Source: an uncultured Clostridia bacterium (GTDB taxonomy: Bacteria; Bacillota; Clostridia; Christensenellales; UBA1242). Taken from it: 64,000 nt of DNA. Both the position numbers and the translations under genes were made by a program. Positions 9,901 through 17,125 of the stretch are shown piece by piece; position 1 is the stretch's first letter, and every line of letters begins with the position of its first letter. The stretch is taken from contig CAKVOE010000002.1 in the NCBI GenBank assembly GCA_934778215.1, positions 186,001 through 250,000 on the forward strand, read 5' to 3'. Under the pieces are notes generated by a model. That model worked only from the letters and a program-made list of their open reading frames with translations. It was not told the origin of the DNA and did not search any database.

Positions 9901-10251
9901 TTGCGCATCAGAAAGTGACAATACATATATTGCCCTTGCTTTATTAACTAGGCCTATGTGAGCGTTAAAAACCTTATCTATTGAGCCTTCTTTTTTTGCT
10001 TCTTCCATTAGTTGCAATTGTTCTTGTGTGTATGCAATTTTTAACTGCAATTTTTCCTTGTTAGACGCATTTGTTTCTGCATTTAGTTGACTATAAAGCA
10101 ACTCTAATTCGTCTTTGGCGTCTTGTATTGCGGTAATTGGCTTTCCTATATAAGCACTCGCCCTTTTGTATGTGCGAAGAGGTAACCCGCTAATATACCT
10201 TTCGTCCTCTTCTTTTGTAGTTGTGTTTTCATCGTTTTGTTTGGTTTTCAT
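6934..10251 (-). CDS. Very long protein with sigma-70-like N-terminus
   Basis: 1105 residues from the ATG at 10251, which has an AGGGGGA site; an upstream in-frame TTG (10269) has none and is rejected. Residues ~96-165 resemble sigma-70 region 2 (LVNKARAIY, then ESAIVDGMLYAIKNFNAEEG and VAFSTYAINSIEGF, compare the FSTYA core of region 2.3-2.4). Residues ~225-280 resemble region 4 (FSEEEELIYKLNRFEGVSV-RDILKKL ... QAISQRIIKMDGAL, helix-turn-helix). Residues ~295-330 and ~640-680 look like further helix-turn-helix units. The remaining ~800 residues are helical, charged and unknown; real sigma factors are mostly 200-600 residues. It could be a novel sigma/anti-sigma-like regulator or a DNA-binding protein derived from one. 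Monocistronic, own promoter. Confidence 0.7.
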   Translation of the reverse strand: MKTKQNDENTTTKEEDERYISGLPLRTYKRASAYIGKPITAIQDAKDELELLYSQLNAETNASNKEKLQLKIAYTQEQLQLMEEAKKEGSIDKVFNAHIGLVNKARAIYVLSLSDAQEKKLSENLESAIVDGMLYAIKNFNAEEGVAFSTYAINSIEGFVKKTKTEYAKQSQKEPLYRYDTKFFSETINDGTDGTLLTLENLIKDQADEEQAFIKKDENDALLEYLSRAFDYFSEEEELIYKLNRFEGVSVRDILKKLDLNISFQAISQRIIKMDGALRESLSVTKQIGEDYYNKGLKADEIIAKYNLKSKQATKRQLENYLHIYKGAKLNTSRPVTYLKKTKEQMAFAGGNNSAQKPEARPVFSASSYNVKGQNELSEKDKLLQYLFGKNYDFSIFNKSLQSEDILSFFNSDEKVLLLYAINEPINEGISLVMNSSKGVLCNKVRKLRDGFEELVSSSKTYMNKDCTKQEEAIAKIFAQTDDFDINSNYSIKQFFAYRTLIEGIKRPDSKKQQKETENARIYAQNIAIGHRLIEQLDRDGSAKTEEKKKILNLAVGLNQDRLFGFLPKLNAEIVRSREPLNHLLERLRFQGIRCSYDALKKERINAGKYLSKLLIKLNDLHSAIGAGVPLQTVCNEFGLNQTEIEDYLWAYNYVYNLTNEAKTDKVKIEPFKNNIRSIEDASEKTLNFNLLAKIEEYNANYNLRQQFIMQAFGVSNKKDSAKYDIFCKVDLVSLFNNCDKKTMVKMAPYFGISNKITARVLGVPESEVDELAKNSAKIIARKILISARVVQYLDAGKTKESVADVLNLLNAESVQKAKTFYNNITLQSQREDLDKLSAKSLIVNKQSALFTEKWKTNIRVLNMLSLLPAYYNGIIIRERATAENLNEYFKNSEGVTETKNLTISAISRIIAEGGNIANREEDSLELFKKVVADVKVLEIINEVSQKSYEEVLERANKTKKMIKYVGLYNAFIKDADKQPSIKETEEGKVLRLIYLLYGRIDKEIDFDLIYKLKDADLQDIISLLHNEDGKYLAQVFLSIENAYQGEERASVRNFRIKKRKELRTAINNIAKNKFQSKGNEEAVQRLEKLLSENSKVADEAQSEK

Positions 10252-10280
10252 ATTTCCCCCTAACCCCAAAAAGTATTCTC

Positions 10281-10309
10281 AATATACCATATCTTGTGTT
10301 AAAAATCAA
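10281..10309 (-). promoter_or_regulatory. Promoter of the sigma-like giant gene
   Basis: On the minus strand TTGATT (10309-10304), 17-nt spacer, TATATT (10286-10281). Start of transcription near 10274 leaves a ~23-nt leader carrying the AGGGGGA site. Confidence 0.65.
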
Positions 10310-10378
10310 GGGGACATAAAAAATTAACTATTATAAATAATAATATACCTTTGGCAAAACAATTTAATAATTTTGGCG

Positions 10379-10416
10379 TGAAAAAAAGGAAATTGTGAGT
10401 TTTGCCACAATCTCCT
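10379..10416 (-). terminator. Terminator of the 302-aa lipoprotein gene
   Basis: On the minus strand GGAGATTGTG (10415-10406) pairs with CACAATTTCC (10397-10388), followed by a run of T (plus-strand A run 10379-10387). Confidence 0.8.
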
Positions 10417-10438
10417 CTGGTTTGATGTAGTTTATTTT

Positions 10439-11347
10439 TTATGCACTAAGGATTTTATCAAAAACTTCTAGCATTTTTGCTTCGCTTGGAACGGTTGTAG
10501 AATAATCTTCTGCACCCTTTGGAAGTTTTACGGTGCCGTCAAAGGGTTCTACACTGCACTCTGCTTTAAGCCCGCCCATGCTCCATGCGCTTGTGAACCC
10601 TACCAAACTATTAGATTTGTATACAAAGTAGTTCTCTAATAAAACGGTTTCGGTTTCACCAGTCTTTTGCTTTACTGCAAAGTGTAACTTGGTGTATTTG
10701 CCACTTGTTGCTTTTTCTAAAACAACGGTGTAGCCTGATTTTCCAGCATAAGAGCTTTTAATTTCTGCTAAAACTTCGCCAACATTATATTGACCGCCAA
10801 ACAATGCAATAACTGAAAGACTATTGTCATCTTTAAATATTTCTTGCATATCTACATTCTTTTGGTATTGAATCTTTGTGTCGCCACTTTGTGCATTTAT
10901 GTATTCAATATTACTTTTAATGTAATAATCGGCAGAAACCTGTTTGTTATTAATAATGGCTTTACTGCGGTAAGCCATTTCGTTTAATGCAACATTGTCT
11001 CCAATCATGGTCCATCTAACAATAGCGTTCATTTCCATAGAACCCTTTATCATTAATTTTCCTAACGATGCAGAATTTGAAGTATCTACGCTCACATTAG
11101 ACAATGCAGAATTTGAAGTATCTACGCTCACAATAACTGAAACTCTTGCACCCTTTTCAAATCCGTTTTCTTTGTTTGCAGTTGTGTTTACATAACTTTC
11201 TGCTTCTTCCATAGAAACTTCTTTATATTTACCCGAAGTATCTACATCTGCTTTTGAACTAAGTTGGTCACCACCGCAAGCCACCAATGTAAATGCTAGT
11301 GGAATAACTGCTATTGCTACTAATAAAGATTTTAAAAACTTTTTCAT
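10439..11347 (-). CDS. Lipoprotein with a 12-residue tandem duplication
   Basis: 302 residues, AGGAGA site upstream. Signal peptide with lipobox LVAC at about residues 21-24. The mature part starts acidic/Ser-rich, then contains two adjacent copies of a VSVDTSNSA unit (from the 36-bp DNA repeat at 11068-11132), followed by beta-strand-rich sequence ending in an EVFDKIL helix. The overall look (about 280 residues, repeated strands, 'YVNTT', 'VGFTSAW') recalls LolA/LppX-like or DUF-type lipoproteins that bind lipophilic ligands, but I cannot assign a family. Own promoter at 11376-11404 and own terminator: a single-gene unit. Confidence 0.85.
   Translation of the reverse strand: MKKFLKSLLVAIAVIPLAFTLVACGGDQLSSKADVDTSGKYKEVSMEEAESYVNTTANKENGFEKGARVSVIVSVDTSNSALSNVSVDTSNSASLGKLMIKGSMEMNAIVRWTMIGDNVALNEMAYRSKAIINNKQVSADYYIKSNIEYINAQSGDTKIQYQKNVDMQEIFKDDNSLSVIALFGGQYNVGEVLAEIKSSYAGKSGYTVVLEKATSGKYTKLHFAVKQKTGETETVLLENYFVYKSNSLVGFTSAWSMGGLKAECSVEPFDGTVKLPKGAEDYSTTVPSEAKMLEVFDKILSA
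11068..11132. repeat. 36-bp period tandem repeat inside the lipoprotein gene
   Basis: A 29-bp sequence at 11068-11096 recurs without change at 11104-11132 (period 36 bp, 12 codons, reading frame kept). Identity at the DNA level indicates a recent in-frame duplication. Confidence 0.95.
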
Positions 11348-11375
11348 AAAATACTCTCCTTTTTTTATTTATTAT

Positions 11376-11404
11376 ATGATAGCAAAGTGTTTTTTGCTTG
11401 TCAA
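11376..11404 (-). promoter_or_regulatory. Promoter of the 302-aa lipoprotein gene
   Basis: On the minus strand TTGACA (11404-11399), 17-nt spacer ending in TGC, TATCAT (11381-11376); the TGC makes it an extended -10. Confidence 0.8.
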
Positions 11405-11533
11405 GTAATAACGCAATTTATTAAAAAACTTTTCACAATTTTTTATTGCCAAAACTTTATTTTGCAATCAAAATGGTTGAATATTTTTGCAATTTAATTA
11501 TAATTAAAACAGTATAAAAATTTGGAGAAATTT

Positions 11534-12469
11534 ATGAACAAAATAGTTTTTGCAACATCTAACAAAAATAAATTAAAAGAAGTAAAGCAACTTTTAAAAA
11601 ATACCGAAATTTTAACATTAAGTGACATTGGCTTTAACAAAGAAATTAACGAAAGCGGAACCACCTTTTTGGCAAACGCCCTAATAAAGAGTCGCACCGT
11701 TTACAACTTTTTAAAAGAAAAGGGTACGCCTCTTCCTGTGCTTGCCGAAGACTCTGGGCTACAAATTGATGCCCTTGATGGCGCTCCCGGTATTTTTTCG
11801 TCACGATATTCTGCCACCGAAACCGAACCCGCCACAGACGAAAACAACCGCAAAAAAGTTCTATGCGAAATGGAAGGCATTGTAAACCGAAAGGCAAATT
11901 ATATTGCCGTTTGGGTTTTGTATAACTCCGACAACGACATTATTTTTGCCGAAGGTAAAACCTTTGGCGAAATTTCGTATGCTGAAAGTGGCGACCTATC
12001 TTTTGGTTACGACCCAATTTTTTACTCCTATGACCTCGAAGATAAGTTTAGCGAAGTATCTTTAACCGAAAAAGACTCCGTTTCGCACCGTAAGCGTGCC
12101 ATGGAAAATCTGTTTTCGTCCCCAACAAAGGTTTGCACCATGAAACTTAACCCCGAATATTATAACCTTGTTGCAAACGGCGAAAAGACTATTGAGGTTA
12201 GACTTTTTGACGAAAAGCGTAAGGGTTTGGCTGTTGGCGACATTGTAGCATTTATAAACACCGAAAATAACGACATTACCGCAACCCGCATTACCTCTCT
12301 TACTAGGTTTAATAACTTTGATAGTTGCATTACAAACACCGGCACAAAACGAGTTGGTTTTAATGGATATTCGGTAGAAGATACAATAAAAAAATACCGT
12401 ACCATATATTCTTCTGACGAAGAAGAAAGGTACGGCTGTTTGGCAATAGGAATAGAATTATTGCATTAA
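11534..12469 (+). CDS. rdgB: HAM1/RdgB nucleotide pyrophosphatase fused to an ASCH domain
   Basis: 311 residues from the ATG at 11534 (GGAGA site; the in-frame TTG at 11522 overlaps the site and is rejected). Residues 1-192 carry every HAM1 motif: ATSNKNKLKE (7-16), AEDSGLQ (71-77), FGYDPIF (157-163) and SHRKRAM (184-190). This family hydrolyses ITP, dITP and XTP to the monophosphates, clearing deaminated purines from the pool. Residues ~202-311 form an ASCH domain (MKLNPEYYNLVANGEKTIEVR, RKGLAVGDIVAF), a PUA-like RNA-binding fold. RdgB proteins are normally ~200 residues, so the C-terminal ASCH is an unusual fusion; it may bind modified nucleotide or RNA (inference). Convergent with the histidine-phosphatase gene, 13 bp apart. 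Confidence 0.9.
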   Translation: MNKIVFATSNKNKLKEVKQLLKNTEILTLSDIGFNKEINESGTTFLANALIKSRTVYNFLKEKGTPLPVLAEDSGLQIDALDGAPGIFSSRYSATETEPATDENNRKKVLCEMEGIVNRKANYIAVWVLYNSDNDIIFAEGKTFGEISYAESGDLSFGYDPIFYSYDLEDKFSEVSLTEKDSVSHRKRAMENLFSSPTKVCTMKLNPEYYNLVANGEKTIEVRLFDEKRKGLAVGDIVAFINTENNDITATRITSLTRFNNFDSCITNTGTKRVGFNGYSVEDTIKKYRTIYSSDEEERYGCLAIGIELLH

Positions 12470-12482
12470 TTTTTGTAACAAT

Positions 12483-13025
12483 TTATACTTTGTACTTTAC
12501 CACTGCCCCGCACGAGCATTGCATCCATGTGGCTTTGCCTTTTAGTGGTAACTTGTTAAAATAAGCGTTAAAAGCATACAAATTAGATGAGTGACAAACT
12601 ATTACTATGGTTGGCTCAAAGTCTTTGGTTTCTTTACGCTTATTTTCTTTTATAACCAAATCTAGTCCTGCAAAATTTTGCTTGGTAAACATAGTAAGCG
12701 TTTCAAACTTGCCATTTGTGTAGTCGTAATTCATATAATTGTTTAACCACTCTTGTTCTTCGGGAGTGCTAGGAATTGTACCCTTGCGTTCGGTAAACTG
12801 TTTCATTGTGATATAATCTACATTAAAGTGCTTTGCTATAATTTTTGCACTATCAACCGCTCTTGCAAGTGGCGAAGAGTACACTGCCACCACATTTTCG
12901 TTTTCTAAATATTTTGCAACACTTTTTGCCGTTTTTTTTCCCTTTGCCGAAATATGCACCGAATCGGGTATAAGTGCTGTTACATATCTTTTTATCTCTG
13001 CGTGTCTTACAAAACAAATTCTCAT
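12483..13025 (-). CDS. Histidine phosphatase family protein
   Basis: 180 residues from the ATG at 13025, which has an AGGAGA site (an upstream in-frame ATG at 13055 precedes that site and is rejected). The N-terminal FVRHAE is the catalytic RH-x motif; YSSPLARAVDSA (the conserved SPLxRA) and the distal catalytic His in VCHSSN follow. Members remove phosphate from small molecules such as alpha-ribazole phosphate or phosphoglycerate; the substrate here is not evident. It ends 13 bp from the end of the convergent HAM1-ASCH gene. Confidence 0.85.
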   Translation of the reverse strand: MRICFVRHAEIKRYVTALIPDSVHISAKGKKTAKSVAKYLENENVVAVYSSPLARAVDSAKIIAKHFNVDYITMKQFTERKGTIPSTPEEQEWLNNYMNYDYTNGKFETLTMFTKQNFAGLDLVIKENKRKETKDFEPTIVIVCHSSNLYAFNAYFNKLPLKGKATWMQCSCGAVVKYKV

Positions 13026-13253
13026 AAAATTTTCTCCTAATATAATAAAAATCACTAAAATTAGTAATTAAAAAAATTATATCAAAGTTACACAAGCAAT
13101 GTAAACCTAATTGACATAATTTTTTTATTTTATAACTTTTAGTTTCAATTATTTTATATCAAATACCTTTTTGCAATTTGTTTTAGTTTATTTTGTAGTT
13201 GGTATATTTTAAAAAATTTTAATTACTATTAGCTTATGTATCAAGACCTTAAA

Positions 13254-14213
13254 TTAATATTTGGCTTTGCAGATTTGAATATTTTTGAAATAAAAATTTA
13301 AAATATCCTCGTAACTTTTGCCCTCTTCTGCTAGTATTTTTGCACCCCACTGGCTCATACCAACGCCGTGGCCATAGCCAACACCCTCCATATACACCGA
13401 CTTTGCACTAACCACAATGTTGGTTATTTTTGTAGATTTCATTTTTGTAGAACCAATTTTTATTCTAAAACTATTTGCGTCTAGGGTGGCTCCGCCAATT
13501 TTAAATTGTTTTACTCTGCCACTGTCATCTACACTACCAATTGTAAAAGAATTTAGCGAGGTTACACTTGCACCCATCTCTCTTATTGCGTTTAGCATAT
13601 CTGACTTAGAAAAGGTTGCTGACCACTTAAAATTTTTGCTGTTAGATTCATTTTCTACACTTTTTTGAGTTTTTGTATAACTTTCTTCGTCTAAATAATT
13701 TAAACCATTTTTTGCCGTTGTTGTAACGCCACCACTGTTACTATGAAACCATGGCTCTATCAAACTGCCATTTACCGTAAGCACAATACCTTCTGTTTCT
13801 TGCACCGCCCTTTTTATGTTGTCATTTATTTTGCTTTCGTCATAGGCTTGGGCTTCGGTTATGTCGTTAGAAATATCTGCATTGGGGTATTTGCTCTTAT
13901 AATTTTGCAAGAAAAATAGCGTGTATGTTCTTGCTAGCACCGCCTGTGCTTTTAACGCTTCTAGTTCCCACGAGTTATACATTTCGCCCGCCACCACGCC
14001 AAGCAAATATTTTTCTAGTGGCATAGACTTTGTACTTTTGGTGGTTTTATCATACACTTTTAGAGTAGGCGAATTTGCAGATTCTTCGACCGCAATTTTT
14101 TGGGGTAGCGTTATATTTATATCTGCCTTTTTGCTTTTGCAACCACAAAAAGATGTGCAAACGCTAAACCCGCAAACCAAAATTGCCAAACCTTTTAAAA
14201 GACCTTTTTTCAT
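13254..14213 (-). CDS. SpoIID/LytB-type amidase-enhancer lipoprotein
   Basis: 319 residues. N-terminal signal with a Cys-rich cluster (FCGC near residue 25) suggesting a lipid anchor. The SpoIID domain follows: PLEKYLLGVVAGEM (~64-77), EALKAQAVLARTYTLF (~84-99), the peptidoglycan-binding WFHSNSGG region, and GVGYGHGVGMSQWGA (~285-299) with the invariant glycines. In Bacillus SpoIID is a lytic transglycosylase working in engulfment; similar proteins also occur in vegetative wall remodelling. It could support sporulation if the organism sporulates; no neighbour is a spoII gene. A long AT-rich stretch precedes it. Confidence 0.88.
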   Translation of the reverse strand: MKKGLLKGLAILVCGFSVCTSFCGCKSKKADINITLPQKIAVEESANSPTLKVYDKTTKSTKSMPLEKYLLGVVAGEMYNSWELEALKAQAVLARTYTLFFLQNYKSKYPNADISNDITEAQAYDESKINDNIKRAVQETEGIVLTVNGSLIEPWFHSNSGGVTTTAKNGLNYLDEESYTKTQKSVENESNSKNFKWSATFSKSDMLNAIREMGASVTSLNSFTIGSVDDSGRVKQFKIGGATLDANSFRIKIGSTKMKSTKITNIVVSAKSVYMEGVGYGHGVGMSQWGAKILAEEGKSYEDILNFYFKNIQICKAKY

Positions 14214-14417
14214 AATCTAACCCCTAAAAGTTGTTTACTTAAATAAAAATTTTTGCCACACATTACCCGCCCTTTTGCAACCTTTTACTAAACGAATTTT
14301 CTTTGTAGGGTTATTTTTTGTTTTTTTTAACTTTTTATACTAAAAAATAGTTTAAAATAGTGTAAAATTTTGAACTTTTAAAATTTAAGAAAAATTTTAA
14401 CATATTTTAGTTGGGTA

Positions 14418-14461
14418 CAAAAAAAACACCAAAATTACTTTTAAAAAAATTTTGGTGTTTT
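14418..14461 (-). terminator. Terminator of recD2
   Basis: On the minus strand AACACCAAAATTT pairs with AATTTTGGTGTT, followed by eight T (plus-strand A run 14419-14426). The spacer 14214-14417 holds nothing else that I recognise beyond AT-rich DNA. Confidence 0.85.
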
Positions 14462-14484
14462 ACAAAATTTAGAACCATTTGCTT

Positions 14485-16689
14485 TTAAAAGGTTTCGGTA
14501 TTTTGCAAAATTAAACGCTTTAAATTGGTTAATCGCTTTACCGAATAATCATTTTTTATCATTGCATAAATATAGTTGGTTGGGCCAACTAACACAACCA
14601 TTTTTTTTGCACGAGTTACCGCTGTGTACAAAAGGTTTCGAGTCATCATTTGCGGACTGCCAGCAACCACCGGAATAATTACAACATCAAACTCACTACC
14701 TTGGCTTTTGTGAATGGTAATAGCATACGAAAGCATTAGTTCATCTAACGCACTTGAAAGATACATACTTCTTCTGCCGTCTTCAAAAACTATGGTGGTT
14801 TCGTGGTTTTTGGGGTCTATTCGTTCTATTGTGCCAATATCTCCGTTAAACACGCCCATACCCTTTTGACCATACCGCTCCCACTCTTGTTCGTAATTAT
14901 TTACCGTTTGCATAACCCTGTCGCCCTCTCTAAAAAGTTTTTCGCCCATGGTTATTTCGTTTTTGGTTTCGTCTAACGGATTTAACCTTTGTTGCAACAG
15001 TTTATTTATGTTTTCTACGCCCAAAATACCTGCCTTCATAGGAGCAATTACTTGCACCGCCGAACTATCTAACTCTAAATAACTTGGCATTCTGTCCGCC
15101 ACAAGGTCTAGCACCAAATTTAGATTTTCTTCGGGAGATGACTTATTCATAACAAAAAAGTCGCCCTCTTTGTTGTCGTAGGTTACCATTTCGCCCGAAT
15201 TTATTCGGTGAGCGTTTACAACAATTTTGCTTGCGGTTGCCTGTCTAAATATTTGCGTTAAACTTACAACCGGAATTTTTCCTACCGTAATTAGGTCATC
15301 TAAAATATTGCCTGCTCCTACACTTGGCAACTGGTCTTTGTCGCCCACCATAATAAGCCTTTTGCCCACTCCTAATGCATTTACCAAATTATACATAACA
15401 AAGGTGTCTACCATACTGCACTCATCTACTATTACACAGTCTTCTTCTAAACTAGACAATGTATTAAAAGCACCAGCAAACTCTCTGCCTTTAAAATTTA
15501 TATCTAACGCCCTATGAATGGTTTTTGCTTCTTGTCCGGTTGCATCAGACAGCCTTTTACTTGCCCTACCCGTTGGTGCAAGCAAAAGTGATTTTAGCCC
15601 CAACCCCTTTAAACAATAATTTATGGCTTTTACTATGGTGGTTTTACCCGTTCCCGGCCCACCAGTTATTATTACTACACCATTGCTAACCGCTGTTGTA
15701 ACCGCCTCTCTTTGCGTGTTATGTAGTTTTATATTATTAACTTTTTCGTACTCGTCTAACTCCTTAGATATATCTAGTTTTGCATAGTTCCAATTATCCA
15801 TAAGCAGACACAACTTAGAGGCTATTGCCTTTTCCATTTTGTAAAACTTGGCAAGGCTTAAAAACACCTCGTTGTCGTCTACCACTTCTTTTAAATATCC
15901 ATCTATAATTAGATTGGCTATAACTTGCTCAAAACTTTTATCTCTGTCATTTTCGCCAAAACCCAATAATTGCATTACCATTTTTTTGAGTTCGGTAAAA
16001 CTTGCAAGGGTGCTACCCGTTTTGTCGGCAATTTCGTTTAGTTCATAAACAACGCCCGCCCGCATTCTAAACTCGCTATCTCTTTCTATGCCTAATTTCA
16101 TTGCAATTTTATCTGCCGTTCTAAACCCAATTCCGTCTATATCTTCCACAAGTTTGTATGGATTTTCTTTGATTATTTTTTCGGTACGGTTTTTGTACTT
16201 TTCAAATATTTTAACCGCCATATTAATGGTTACATCATATTCTTGTAAAAATATTACGGCATCTTGCAACTTTTTTATATCATTATATTGCAGGGCAATA
16301 TTTTTTGCTTTTTCGGCACTAATACCCTTTACATTTGCAAGTTTTAGCGGGTCGCTCTCTATAATTTCTAGCGTTTTTTCTTTAAACATATTTACCATAT
16401 TTTGTGCGGTAACAGGACCTACTCCGCTAATAAGCCCGCTAGACAAATATCTTTTTATTTGCTCTACCGTGGTTGGTTTTTGCAAAGAAATTTTGGTAAC
16501 CTTAAACTGCTCGCCGTATTTTGGGTGAATAACCATTTCGCCTTCCATATCTACTATTTCGCCCTCGCCCAAAGCCGGGAACTTACCTTGTGCGGTAATT
16601 TCTTGGTTTTCGACCCTAACTTTTATTATGCCAAAGCCCGTTTCGAGGTTTTGGTAAACTATACATGTAATCATTCCACATAATTTCAT
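14485..16689 (-). CDS. recD2: RecD2-family 5'-3' DNA helicase
   Basis: 734 residues if translation starts at 16689; the family usually starts close to the MITCIVYQN at 16674, and an in-frame TTG at 16725 is excluded because it lies in the promoter -35. N-terminal OB-like part, helix-hairpin-helix repeats at ~80-200 (ISGVGPVTAQNM, LANVKGISAEKA, EDIDGIGFRTAD), then the helicase: Walker A GGPGTGKT at ~343-350, Walker B with VDECSM, motif APTGRASKRLSD, and the C-terminal ITIHKSQGSEFD. RecD2 unwinds DNA 5'-3' and acts in mismatch/recombination repair and fork stability in species lacking RecBCD. The promoter predicts a leaderless or near-leaderless mRNA (see promoter entry). Own terminator. Confidence 0.93.
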   Translation of the reverse strand: MKLCGMITCIVYQNLETGFGIIKVRVENQEITAQGKFPALGEGEIVDMEGEMVIHPKYGEQFKVTKISLQKPTTVEQIKRYLSSGLISGVGPVTAQNMVNMFKEKTLEIIESDPLKLANVKGISAEKAKNIALQYNDIKKLQDAVIFLQEYDVTINMAVKIFEKYKNRTEKIIKENPYKLVEDIDGIGFRTADKIAMKLGIERDSEFRMRAGVVYELNEIADKTGSTLASFTELKKMVMQLLGFGENDRDKSFEQVIANLIIDGYLKEVVDDNEVFLSLAKFYKMEKAIASKLCLLMDNWNYAKLDISKELDEYEKVNNIKLHNTQREAVTTAVSNGVVIITGGPGTGKTTIVKAINYCLKGLGLKSLLLAPTGRASKRLSDATGQEAKTIHRALDINFKGREFAGAFNTLSSLEEDCVIVDECSMVDTFVMYNLVNALGVGKRLIMVGDKDQLPSVGAGNILDDLITVGKIPVVSLTQIFRQATASKIVVNAHRINSGEMVTYDNKEGDFFVMNKSSPEENLNLVLDLVADRMPSYLELDSSAVQVIAPMKAGILGVENINKLLQQRLNPLDETKNEITMGEKLFREGDRVMQTVNNYEQEWERYGQKGMGVFNGDIGTIERIDPKNHETTIVFEDGRRSMYLSSALDELMLSYAITIHKSQGSEFDVVIIPVVAGSPQMMTRNLLYTAVTRAKKMVVLVGPTNYIYAMIKNDYSVKRLTNLKRLILQNTETF

Positions 16690-16696
16690 AATGTAC

Positions 16697-16725
16697 ATTA
16701 TAGAGATTTTATTTAACGATGTCAA
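16697..16725 (-). promoter_or_regulatory. Perfect sigma-A promoter abutting the recD2 start
   Basis: On the minus strand TTGACA (16725-16720), exactly 17 nt, TATAAT (16702-16697). The first ATG (16689) begins 8 nt after the -10, so the mRNA would start at or within a few nt of it. No Shine-Dalgarno is present before either ATG. Confidence 0.85.
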
Positions 16726-16796
16726 TTAAAAACCTCGGCTAAACCCTTTGACCAGACGCAAGATATAAAATAAAAATTTTTATTTTTTTCAAAAAC

Positions 16797-16829
16797 CAAA
16801 AAAAAGATAATTATGTTTTTATAATTACC
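16797..16829 (-). terminator. Terminator for minus-strand transcripts arriving from 17 kb
   Basis: On the minus strand GGTAATTAT (16829-16821) pairs with ATAATTATC (16814-16806) around 6 nt and is followed by a long T run (plus A run 16798-16805). It implies that transcripts running through the antiporter gene carry a ~300-nt tail, or that a separate RNA ends here. Confidence 0.7.
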
Positions 16830-16945
16830 TTTTGTGTAATAACGTGTAATAGACCAAAATTAACTCAAAAAATTTTGTCAAGAAACCATACAAAATGTCA
16901 AATTTTTTTGTCAAGCGAATTTCAAAAATTATCAATTTTAATGAG

Positions 16946-17068
16946 TTTTCAACAGAGTTTTCAACACCCCTGTTAAAAAGCTGTTAATTGCTGTATCCCT
17001 TTAATTTAAAGCAATTGCGGTGTGTTTATCAAATGTATGTTCTAACTTTTCAACAGAGTTTTCAACAC
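16946..17068. repeat. Paired TTTTCAACA 9-mers, two identical 22-bp blocks
   Basis: A 22-bp block at 16946-16967 recurs exactly at 17047-17068. Each block holds two TTTTCAACA 9-mers spaced 12 bp apart, so four copies in total (16946, 16958, 17047, 17059). The 9-mer differs from the DnaA box TTATCCACA at two positions. Between the blocks lie TGTTAAAAA and TGTTAA. Function is not established from sequence. Confidence 0.85.
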
Positions 17069-17080
17069 TTTTTAATTATT

Positions 17081-17116
17081 CCGTGAAACAATTATTGTTT
17101 CACAGATGTTTCACGG
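17081..17116. other. Inverted repeat made of parS half-sites
   Basis: CCGTGAAACA (17081-17090) faces TGTTTCACGG (17107-17116), with a third half-site TGTTTCAC at 17096-17103. Each 8-mer equals one half of parS but the halves are in inverted order, so a ParB dimer would not see the normal palindrome. It can also fold as a hairpin just after the antiporter stop codon, but lacks a T run. Confidence 0.7.
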
Positions 17117-17125
17117 CACCTCTTT

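Noticed and set aside
5826..10251. Prophage hypothesis for the BRO and giant genes
   Set aside because: No integrase, terminase, capsid or tail genes are present.
10252..10269. TTG start six codons upstream in the sigma-like gene
   Set aside because: The AGGGGGA ribosome site lies between it and the ATG at 10251.
16689..16725. TTG start giving a longer RecD2
   Set aside because: It coincides with the -35 of a perfect promoter, so it cannot be in the mRNA.
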